A stretch of 7,907 bases of DNA from contig JAGLKH010000167.1 in NCBI GenBank assembly GCA_023141985.1, forward strand, positions 1-7,907, given 5' to 3'. A program made the position numbers and the translations under genes. Under the pieces are notes generated by a model. That model searched no databases and was not told the DNA's origin. It saw nothing but the letters and a program-made list of their open reading frames with translations. This stretch comes from Flavobacteriaceae bacterium (GTDB lineage: Bacteria > Bacteroidota > Bacteroidia > Flavobacteriales > Flavobacteriaceae). This document shows positions 1 through 5,799 of this stretch, one piece after another (the stretch's first letter is position 1; the number at the start of each line of letters is the position of its first letter).

Positions 1-393
1 GATGTTATTGTTATTCGTTATGAAGGCCCAAAAGGAGGTCCGGGAATGCCAGAAATGTTAAAGCCAACGGCTGCAATAATGGGAGCAGGTCTTGGAAAAG
101 ATGTTGCATTTATTACCGATGGTCGTTTTTCAGGAGGAACACATGGTTTTGTCGTTGGTCATATAACACCTGAAGCTCAAGAAGGAGGAACTATTGCTTT
201 TGTACAAGATGGAGATATTATTACTATAGATGCAGAAACTAATTCTATTGCTCTAGAAGTTTCAGAAGAAGAATTACAACAGCGAAGACAAAATTGGGTA
301 GCACCAAAACTTAAAGTAGAACGAGGAGTACTTTATAAATATGCAAAAACGGTATCATCGGCATCCAAAGGATGTGTAACCGATGAGTTTTAA
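1..393 (+). CDS. ilvD: Dihydroxy-acid dehydratase, C-terminal part (gene cut by left edge)
   Basis: The visible 130 codons are the C-terminal end of IlvD, an Fe-S and Mg-dependent cytosolic enzyme. It dehydrates 2,3-dihydroxy-isovalerate and 2,3-dihydroxy-3-methylvalerate to the keto acids that precede valine and isoleucine. The frame is open from base 1, so the ATG at 46 is internal and not the start; the full protein in this family is about 560 residues. Two family signatures are visible. The first is [11 protein letters not shown] near the edge. The second is [13 protein letters not shown], whose serine is the catalytic base in characterised homologues. The frame ends at TAA 391-393 with no sign of damage. 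It heads a same-strand run that continues into ilvB, ilvN and ilvC, interrupted 28 bp downstream by a methyltransferase gene. The paralogous 6-phosphogluconate dehydratase (Edd) shares these motifs, but the ilv context settles the call. Confidence 0.95.
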   Translation, partial: DVIVIRYEGPKGGPGMPEMLKPTAAIMGAGLGKDVAFITDGRFSGGTHGFVVGHITPEAQEGGTIAFVQDGDIITIDAETNSIALEVSEEELQQRRQNWVAPKLKVERGVLYKYAKTVSSASKGCVTDEF

Positions 394-421
394 TTGATTT
401 TTATAATGAATAAAATATAAA

Positions 422-1003
422 ATGAACGATTTAAAAATTCTAAATAAACCTAAAATTTATTCTGAAATAGAATTGAAATCTACAGAAATTGGATTTACAA
501 TGCCATCAGACTTATTTATTGGTTCCTTGTTAAAAACTTTAATAACAACTAAACCAGAATCAAATTTATTAGAGTTAGGTACAGGTGTTGGGCTATCGTT
601 ATCGTGGATGATTGATGGAATGGATTCAAAATCTAAACTTATAACAATTGATAATAATCCTGATTTAATTGAAATTGCCAAACATTATTTTGGGAATGAT
701 GAAAGAATTAAGATTATATGTGGAGACGGAACAAAATGGTTAAAAAAATATAAAGGTGAAAAATTTGATTTAATTTTTGCTGATGCATGGCCTGGAAAAT
801 ATAGTGAAATAGAAGAAGTACTTGAATTAATAAAAATTGGTGGATTTTATATAATAGATGATATGAAGGCACAACCTAATTGGCCTGACGGACATTATAT
901 GAAAGTAAATAAACTTATAGATTATTTAGAAAACCGTAAGGATTTTAATTTAACTAAAATGAATTGGTCAACAGGAATTATAATAGCAACAAAAAAGTAT
1001 TAA
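422..1003 (+). CDS. Class I SAM-dependent methyltransferase, O-methyltransferase-like, inside the ilv operon
   Basis: This 193-residue protein has a Rossmann-fold methyltransferase layout. Motif I, ELGTGVGLS, lies at residues 51-59. An acidic D77 follows in ITIDNN and would bind the SAM ribose, and GDG is at 101-103. The motif FDLIFADAWPGKY (115-127) and the later IIDDM (144-148) resemble the metal-binding positions of catechol-type, cation-dependent O-methyltransferases (D-W-x-x-K/R-Y and D-N/D). That subfamily reading and any substrate are inference. No signal peptide or membrane segment is seen. The start at 422 follows the ilvD stop by 28 bp, and the stop lies 50 bp before ilvB, so it is probably co-transcribed. 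Hand-counted lines inside the gene run at about 18-33% GC, against about 32-45% for sampled ilvC lines, and ATA codons are frequent. This suggests later acquisition. It is not a known part of branched-chain amino acid synthesis. Confidence 0.85.
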   Translation: MNDLKILNKPKIYSEIELKSTEIGFTMPSDLFIGSLLKTLITTKPESNLLELGTGVGLSLSWMIDGMDSKSKLITIDNNPDLIEIAKHYFGNDERIKIICGDGTKWLKKYKGEKFDLIFADAWPGKYSEIEEVLELIKIGGFYIIDDMKAQPNWPDGHYMKVNKLIDYLENRKDFNLTKMNWSTGIIIATKKY

Positions 1004-1053
1004 TTATTGAAATAGCTTTCCTGCTAAGGCAAAAGTGAAAAGAAGTAAGACTT

Positions 1054-2787
1054 ATGAATACAGAAACAGTAAAGATTAAACAGGGCAAAACAAAAACTAC
1101 ACAACGTATCTCAGGAAGTGAAGCCATAATCAAATGTTTATTAGCGGAAGGTGTTGATGTGCTATATGGTTATCCGGGAGGTGCTATTATGCCAGTTTAT
1201 GATGAATTATATAAGTATCAAGATAAAATTCATCATGTATTAACGCGGCATGAACAAGGTGCAATTCACGCAGCTCAAGGCTATGCGCGGGTATCTGGTA
1301 AAGCTGGTGTTGCGATTGCAACCTCTGGCCCAGGGGCAACAAATTTAATTACAGGTATTGCAGATGCCCAAATTGATTCTACTCCGGTTGTTTGTATAAC
1401 TGGACAAGTGTCTTCACACCTTTTAGGTAGTGATGCTTTTCAGGAAACAGATATAGTAAGTATATCAACACCTGTTACTAAATGGAATTATCAAATTACG
1501 AAATCTTCAGAGATCCCTGAAATTTTAGCAAAAGCATTTTACATTGCAAAATCTGGTCGTCCAGGTCCTGTTTTAATTGATATTACAAAAGATGCTCAAT
1601 TTGGTGAATTTGATTTTGAGTATAAAAAATGTGAAAAGATCAGGAGTTATAATCCTGTTCCTAAAATGGATATGGCTCAGGTAAAAGCCGCAGCAGAATT
1701 GATTAATAAAGCAAAAAAACCATTTATTGTTTTAGGTCAGGGAGTAATTTTGGCTAACGCTGAAGAAGAATTGAAAAGCTTAGTTGAAAAAGCAGATATA
1801 CCAGCAGCTTCAACGTTATTAGGTTTATCGGCTTTACCAACAGAACATGAATTAAATATGGGAATGGTAGGTATGCATGGACATTATGCACCTAACGTTT
1901 TAACAAATGACTGTGATGTTTTAATTGCAATTGGAATGCGTTTTGATGATCGTGTAACAGGAAATTTAGAAACCTATGCCAAACAGGCAAAGGTGATCCA
2001 TTTTGATATTGACCCTTCAGAAATTGATAAAAATGTAAAAACAGATGTTGCAGTTTTAGGAACAGTAAAAGAAACTTTATCAGCTTTAATCCCATTAATC
2101 AATCCAAATAAAAATGAAGAATGGCATAAAAAATTTAAGGATTTACATCAAATTGAACACGAAGAAGTTATTCATCCAGAAATTAATCCGACTAAAGAAA
2201 AGTTAACAATGGGTGAGGTTATAAATGCTATTAATAAAGAAACAAATGGTGAAGCTATAATTGTTTCTGATGTAGGTCAGAACCAAATGTTTGCCAGTAG
2301 ATATGCAGATTTTAAACAGTCAAAAAGCGTTGTTACTTCAGGAGGTTTAGGCACAATGGGCTTTAGCTTACCAGCTTCAATAGGGGCTAAAATGGGTGCG
2401 CCTGAAAGAGAAGTTGTAGCTATAATTGGAGATGGTGGTTTTCAAATGACTATTCAGGAATTAGGGACTATATTACAAACAAAAGTACCGGTAAAGATGG
2501 TAGTTTTAAATAATGAATTTTTAGGAATGGTTAGACAGTGGCAAGAGCTGTTTTTCGATAAACGTTATGCTTCAACAGTGATGACCAATCCCAATTTTAT
2601 AAAAATTGTAGAGGGTTATGGCATCCAAGCTAAGAGAGTTACAAAACGTGAAAATTTATCAAACGCAGTTTCAGAAATGATTGCTTCAAATGAGCCATAC
2701 TTTTTAGAAGTAATTGTAGAAAAAGAAGGCAATGTTTTCCCAATGATACCTTCTGGAGCAACAGTTTCAGATGTTAGATTAAAGTAA
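1054..2787 (+). CDS. ilvB: Acetohydroxyacid synthase (acetolactate synthase) large, catalytic subunit
   Basis: This ThDP-dependent enzyme condenses pyruvate with pyruvate or 2-oxobutanoate. It is the first shared step of valine, leucine and isoleucine synthesis. The 577 residues show the three expected domains: N-terminal ThDP-binding (about 18-185), central (about 205-345) and C-terminal ThDP-binding (about 390-560). The catalytic glutamate is E67 in RHEQGA. The cofactor motif starts at GDGGF (459-463) and closes at NN (486-487). The FAD and substrate-channel residues K179 (ITKD) and FDDR (297-300) are present, as is W496 in VRQWQ. Length and motifs indicate an intact enzyme. The ATG at 1054 gives a normal N terminus of about 17 residues before the first domain. 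No strong Shine-Dalgarno is visible. Its regulatory partner, ilvN, lies 186 bp downstream, an unusually long gap filled by a tandem repeat. Confidence 0.97.
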   Translation: MNTETVKIKQGKTKTTQRISGSEAIIKCLLAEGVDVLYGYPGGAIMPVYDELYKYQDKIHHVLTRHEQGAIHAAQGYARVSGKAGVAIATSGPGATNLITGIADAQIDSTPVVCITGQVSSHLLGSDAFQETDIVSISTPVTKWNYQITKSSEIPEILAKAFYIAKSGRPGPVLIDITKDAQFGEFDFEYKKCEKIRSYNPVPKMDMAQVKAAAELINKAKKPFIVLGQGVILANAEEELKSLVEKADIPAASTLLGLSALPTEHELNMGMVGMHGHYAPNVLTNDCDVLIAIGMRFDDRVTGNLETYAKQAKVIHFDIDPSEIDKNVKTDVAVLGTVKETLSALIPLINPNKNEEWHKKFKDLHQIEHEEVIHPEINPTKEKLTMGEVINAINKETNGEAIIVSDVGQNQMFASRYADFKQSKSVVTSGGLGTMGFSLPASIGAKMGAPEREVVAIIGDGGFQMTIQELGTILQTKVPVKMVVLNNEFLGMVRQWQELFFDKRYASTVMTNPNFIKIVEGYGIQAKRVTKRENLSNAVSEMIASNEPYFLEVIVEKEGNVFPMIPSGATVSDVRLK

Positions 2788-2794
2788 ATTTAAG

Positions 2795-2812
2795 ATGAAA
2801 CGAGCATGTTAA
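2795..2812 (+). other. Mini-ORF MKRAC-stop in repeat copy 1
   Basis: Five codons, ATG AAA CGA GCA TGT, followed by TAA. The ATG lies 7 bp after the ilvB stop codon, close enough for a terminating ribosome to reinitiate. Copy 2 holds an identical mini-ORF. The peptide has no branched-chain residues, so it is not a classical ilv attenuator leader. Translation is not demonstrated, and a five-codon frame can easily be chance. Confidence 0.25.
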
Positions 2813-2849
2813 AATTTTTATTACCAACAGAATGATTAATAGCGAACAG

Positions 2850-2884
2850 CATGTGTCCTCTAAAAAAATAAATATGAACACATG
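2850..2884 (+). promoter_or_regulatory. Hairpin at the end of repeat copy 1, pairing over the second mini-ORF ATG
   Basis: CATGTGT (2850-2856) is perfectly complementary to ACACATG (2878-2884), giving a 7-bp stem with a 21-nt A-rich loop. The 3' arm contains the ATG at 2882-2884 that opens repeat copy 2 and its mini-ORF. It is the counterpart of the ilvN hairpin at 2938-2976. Formation in RNA is inferred from complementarity only. Confidence 0.4.
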
Positions 2885-2899
2885 AAACGAGCATGTTGA
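2882..2899 (+). other. Mini-ORF MKRAC-stop in repeat copy 2
   Basis: This is the same five codons as in copy 1, here closed by TGA instead of TAA. The only base difference between the two frames is in the stop codon, and it preserves a stop. That fits selection for a short frame but is a single substitution, so the evidence is weak. Its ATG is the 3' arm of the hairpin at 2850-2884. Confidence 0.25.
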
Positions 2900-2930
2900 A
2901 AACTTTATCACCCAAGAGAATGATTAATAA

Positions 2931-2947
2931 CGAACAGTATGTGTTCG
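2931..2947 (+). promoter_or_regulatory. Alternative hairpin upstream of ilvN
   Basis: CGAACA (2931-2936) and TGTTCG (2942-2947) form a perfect 6-bp stem around the 5-nt loop GTATG. It uses bases 2938-2944, which would otherwise pair with the ilvN start codon, so the two structures exclude each other. The equivalent site in copy 1 (2843-2859) pairs poorly because the 3' arm reads TGTCCT. No U-run follows, so it is not a terminator. Confidence 0.4.
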
Positions 2948-2976
2948 TTAAAAAACAATAGATATATAAGCACATG
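2938..2976 (+). promoter_or_regulatory. Candidate start-codon-sequestering hairpin of ilvN
   Basis: TATGTGT (2938-2944) pairs with GCACATG (2970-2976) through five Watson-Crick pairs and a G-U wobble at each end. T2945 and A2969 may add one inner pair. The 3' arm contains the ilvN ATG (2974-2976), so the folded RNA would hide the start codon. Compared with the copy 1 stem, two positions changed (C to T and A to G) and both still pair. The regulatory role is inference. Confidence 0.4.
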
Positions 2977-3498
2977 AAAAAAGAGATTTATACCATATCC
3001 GTTTATACCGAAAACAATTTAGGCTTATTAAACAGGATTGCGACATTGTTCATAAAAAGGCATATTAATATTGAAAGCCTTACGGTTTCAAGTACTGAAA
3101 TTGATAATGTTTCGCGGTTTATTATCGTAGCTTTTATAACCGAAGATCAGGTTAAGAAAATTATTGGACAAATAGAAAAGCAGGTTGATGTGATTAAAGC
3201 GTATTATCATACTAATGAAGAATCGATTTATATTCAATCAGCATTGTTTAAAGTAAAATCAAGTTTACTTTTTGATGAACGTCAAATTCAAAATATTATC
3301 AAAAAAAGTAATTCACAAATTGTTACTGTTTCCAGAGAGTTTTTTGTGATTGAAAAATCAGGCAGAAAAGAAGAAATAGATAAACTTTATAATGAACTAG
3401 CACCTTTTGGCATTATGCAATTTGTAAGATCAGGAAGGATATCAGTTACAAAGGAAGAAATGAAAATTTCAGAGATATTAAAAAAACAATTAAACTAA
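2974..3498 (+). CDS. ilvN: Acetohydroxyacid synthase small, regulatory subunit
   Basis: This is the regulatory partner of IlvB. Such subunits raise catalytic activity and confer feedback inhibition, usually by valine. The 174 residues are the usual length for a bacterial small subunit. An N-terminal ACT domain covers about residues 5-78, recognisable from ISVYTENNLGLLNRIATLF and from INIESLTVSS, which resembles the ligand-binding loop region of the family. A C-terminal small-subunit domain (about 84-160) follows. Some family members have a different residue pattern in the ACT effector site, so valine sensitivity cannot be read from sequence alone. The ATG at 2974 is chosen because the ACT strand begins four residues later and because the upstream DNA is a repeat. 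That ATG also lies in the 3' arm of a predicted stem. The ilvC start follows the stop by 18 bp. Confidence 0.95.
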   Translation: MKKEIYTISVYTENNLGLLNRIATLFIKRHINIESLTVSSTEIDNVSRFIIVAFITEDQVKKIIGQIEKQVDVIKAYYHTNEESIYIQSALFKVKSSLLFDERQIQNIIKKSNSQIVTVSREFFVIEKSGRKEEIDKLYNELAPFGIMQFVRSGRISVTKEEMKISEILKKQLN

Positions 3499-3516
3499 AT
3501 AATTAATAAAAGTATA

Positions 3517-5019
3517 ATGGCAAATTATTTTAACACACTATCATTAGGACAAAAGTTAGATCAGCTAGCAAAGTGTCGATTTATGGAATCTTCAGAATTT
3601 GAAGAAGGTGTAGAATTTTTAAAAGGAAAAAAGATTGTAATTGTTGGTTGTGGAGCCCAAGGTTTAAACCAAGGATTAAATATGAGAGATTCAGGATTAG
3701 ATATCTCTTACGCATTACGTGAGCAAGCAATTGCTGAACAACGTCAATCATACAAAAATGCAACTTCAAATGGATTTAATGTTGGAACCTACAAAGCGTT
3801 AATTCCTGATGCTGATTTGGTTTTAAATTTAACTCCGGACAAACAACATTCAAGTGTCGTAGATGCGGTAATGCCATTGATGAAACAAGGAGCAACATTA
3901 TCGTACTCTCATGGATTTAATATCGTAGAAGAAGGAAAGCAAATTCGTAAAGACCTTACAGTAATTATGGTGGCACCAAAGTGTCCGGGAACCGAAGTAA
4001 GAGAAGAATATTTAAGAGGCTTTGGAGTACCAACTCTTATTGCTGTGCATCCTGAAAACGATCCTGAAGGAAAAGGTTGGTCTCAGGCAAAAGCTTATGC
4101 TGTGGCTACAGGTGGTCATAAAGCAGGAGTTTTAGAATCGTCTTTTGTAGCCGAAGTAAAAAGTGATTTAATGGGAGAACAAACCATTTTATGTGGCGTG
4201 TTACAAACAGCTTCTATTTTGTCTTTTGATAAAATGATTGAAGAAGGTATTGATGCAAATTATGCTTCAAAACTAATTCAATATGGTTGGGAGACTATTA
4301 CTGAAGCCTTAAAACATGGTGGAATTACAAATATGATGGATCGGTTGTCTAATCCTGCAAAAATTAAAGCATTCGAATTATCGGAAGAATTAAAAACCAT
4401 TATGAAGCCTTTATACCAAAAGCATATGGACGATATTATGTCTGGATATTTTTCACAAACTATGATGGCAGATTGGGCAAACGATGATGTTAATTTATTA
4501 AAATGGAGAGCAGAAACTGGCGAAACAGCATTCGAAAAAACAACAGCTACAACAAATCATATTACAGAACAGGAATATTTCGATAATGGTGTATTAATGA
4601 TTGCTTTTGTGAGAGCAGGCGTTGAATTGGCTTATGAAACTATGGTAGCTTCAGGAATTATTTCTGCCTCTGCGTATTACGAATCACTTCACGAATTACC
4701 ATTAATAGCTAATACGGTAGCAAGAAAGAAGCTATTTGAAATGAATCGTATTATTTCGGATACAGCAGAATATGGATGCTATTTATTCGATCATGCATGT
4801 AAGCCATTATTGGTTGATTTTATGAAAAAGATAAATACAGATGTTATTGGTAAACCATTCAGTACATCTAATGCAGTAGATAATGTAGAGCTCATAAAAG
4901 TAAATGAAGTAATTAGACAGCATCCAGTCGAGAACATTGGAAAAACCTTACGAAGCGCAATGACTGCAATGAAAATAATTAAAACAGATGTCAAAGAAGC
5001 AACAGAAATTTTAGCTTAG
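3517..5019 (+). CDS. ilvC: Ketol-acid reductoisomerase, class II (long, E. coli-type)
   Basis: IlvC isomerises and reduces acetolactate or acetohydroxybutyrate to the dihydroxy acids used by IlvD, with NADPH and Mg2+. The 500-residue protein is the long form and, by my recollection of E. coli IlvC, aligns without gaps through the catalytic region, keeping the same residue numbers. A Rossmann nucleotide site GCGAQG lies at 44-49. R68, R76 and S78 match the NADPH-phosphate binding residues. H132 (SHGFN) is catalytic. The metal and substrate ligands D217, E221, E389, E393 and S414 are all present. The two C-terminal knotted helical repeats appear complete. The protein extends about nine residues past the E. 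coli C terminus. The start at 3517 is 18 bp after ilvN. An ilvA remnant begins 8 bp after the TAG. Confidence 0.97.
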   Translation: MANYFNTLSLGQKLDQLAKCRFMESSEFEEGVEFLKGKKIVIVGCGAQGLNQGLNMRDSGLDISYALREQAIAEQRQSYKNATSNGFNVGTYKALIPDADLVLNLTPDKQHSSVVDAVMPLMKQGATLSYSHGFNIVEEGKQIRKDLTVIMVAPKCPGTEVREEYLRGFGVPTLIAVHPENDPEGKGWSQAKAYAVATGGHKAGVLESSFVAEVKSDLMGEQTILCGVLQTASILSFDKMIEEGIDANYASKLIQYGWETITEALKHGGITNMMDRLSNPAKIKAFELSEELKTIMKPLYQKHMDDIMSGYFSQTMMADWANDDVNLLKWRAETGETAFEKTTATTNHITEQEYFDNGVLMIAFVRAGVELAYETMVASGIISASAYYESLHELPLIANTVARKKLFEMNRIISDTAEYGCYLFDHACKPLLVDFMKKINTDVIGKPFSTSNAVDNVELIKVNEVIRQHPVENIGKTLRSAMTAMKIIKTDVKEATEILA

Positions 5020-5027
5020 GCTAATTT

Positions 5028-5395
5028 ATGGAAACAACGACAATATATTATCCAAGTATTAAAACTGTTGAAGTAGCTGCTGCCAGGTTAAAAGGATAGC
5101 TTCAGTAACACCTTTAATTTCAAATTTTCAATATTCAAAGAAGTTTCAAACTAATATTTTATTTAAGAAAAAAGATTTACAGCAGGTACGTTCCTATAAA
5201 ATTAGAGGTGCTTATAATAAAATGTCTTCCTTAACAGAGACAGAAATTGAAAATGGGATAATATGCGTAAGTGCAGGAAATCATGCTCAAGGTATAGCTT
5301 TGTCATGTAAATTATTAAAGATAAAAGGTACAATTTATATGCCTTCTCCAACGCCTAATCAAAAGAATGAACAAGTGAGTGTCTTTGGAAAAGAT
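5028..5395 (+). pseudogene. ilvA: Threonine dehydratase remnant, frameshifted and 3'-truncated
   Basis: Intact IlvA is a PLP enzyme turning threonine into 2-oxobutanoate, the committed step to isoleucine. The frame opens at ATG 5028, 8 bp after ilvC, and reads [23 protein letters not shown] before a TAG at 5097-5099. The reading continues in another frame as [11 protein letters not shown] from about 5096, so one base is missing near 5090-5097, either in the AAAA run or after GGA. The second frame shows clear IlvA hallmarks: [11 protein letters not shown] with the PLP lysine (about 5190-5222) and SAGNHAQG (about 5270-5293), then [16 protein letters not shown]. Similarity stops near 5395, about 120 codons into a family that usually has 400-500 residues. 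The second half of the catalytic domain and any C-terminal regulatory domain are therefore absent. A sequencing error could explain the frameshift but not the truncation. Confidence 0.9.
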
Positions 5396-5665
5396 GTTAA
5401 TACGTTATCGCCATTAATTGACACCCTGGTGAATTTAGTTTGTAGAGTAAATTTAAACAGTTCTTGTCAACGTGGACCAGATGTTTATCCATTTACAGGG
5501 CGAAAAGACTCGGCGTTTAGTACCTTAAGTGTACATGATGCATTGCGTTCGTTTTCTATTAGAACATTTGTAGCATCAAAAGATAACGACTATAACAATG
5601 CGATTTTAAATGAATTATTAGATAAAAAAGCATCCCATTTTATTAGTACAGATTATATTTTGTAA
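5396..5665 (+). pseudogene. Open tail fused to the ilvA remnant; possible phospholipase C-like C-terminal fragment
   Basis: About 89 codons continue in the same frame as the second ilvA segment but no longer resemble threonine dehydratase. The final part, [15 protein letters not shown] followed by [13 protein letters not shown], recalls the C-terminal barrel strand region of Ca2+-dependent PI-PLC-like proteins, which often read VRTRAD...ND...SGAQ-ISTDY. An upstream SAF (about 5513-5521) could also fit that alignment. This is recognition from memory over a short, weak match. The stretch from 5396 to about 5480 is unassigned and might include decayed ilvA. No start codon of its own with a plausible context was found. 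It probably is not expressed as a functional protein: it lacks a catalytic domain and the frameshift cuts it off from the ilvA start. Confidence 0.4.
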
Positions 5666-5799
5666 TAAGCAATAAACGAAATATTTATTAACATCAATTT
5701 TAGATTATTATCTTAATAAGTTGTGGAGTTTAAACAGCAACCATAGAATTTGATGCTCCTGCTTTTTTCTCAATAACTCATCGGTTAAGAATTATAATA

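Larger units (their letters stand above)
2795..2973 (+). repeat. Two imperfect tandem copies of an ~90-bp unit filling the ilvB-ilvN gap
   Basis: Copy 1 spans 2795-2881 (87 bp) and copy 2 spans 2882-2973 (92 bp). They are roughly 80% identical by eye with a few small indels. Both start ATGAAACGAGCATGTT and share ATTAATA, CGAACAG and ATGTGT blocks at matching places. Each unit ends in CAC directly before another ATGAAA. For copy 2, that ATGAAA is the start of ilvN, so the repeat register runs exactly into the gene. No terminal inverted repeats, target duplication or transposase are seen, so it does not look like an insertion sequence. A third copy was not found elsewhere in the window. Confidence 0.9.

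Noticed and set aside
1409..1424. Serine at IlvB residue 120, the position that is proline 197 in plant AHAS and is linked to herbicide tolerance
   Set aside because: Bacterial AHAS enzymes commonly carry alanine or serine here, so it is natural variation and not a special resistance change.
2795..2973. CRISPR array or IS-derived element in the ilvB-ilvN gap
   Set aside because: There are only two long units without spacer structure, with no terminal inverted repeats, no target duplication and no transposase.
2790..2975. A 61-codon minus-strand frame across both repeat copies, with an internal repeated NMLVS
   Set aside because: It is the mirror of the tandem repeat. The two halves are poorly conserved as protein, and its start overlaps the ilvN start. 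No family resemblance is seen.
5222..5665. Free-standing 147-residue protein starting at ATG 5222
   Set aside because: The ATG is internal to the conserved AYNKMSS segment of IlvA, and the homology extends upstream to about 5096, so this is part of a broken gene and not a new one.
5671..5689. AATAAA / TTTATT inverted repeat after the ilvA remnant as a terminator
   Set aside because: The six-base stem is entirely A-T with no U-run, and such pairing is expected by chance in this AT-rich DNA.
5724..5768. GGAG ... CTCC followed by TTTTTT in the convergent gap as an intrinsic terminator
   Set aside because: The stem is only about four pairs around a long loop, with bases between stem and T-run. 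It is too weak to annotate.
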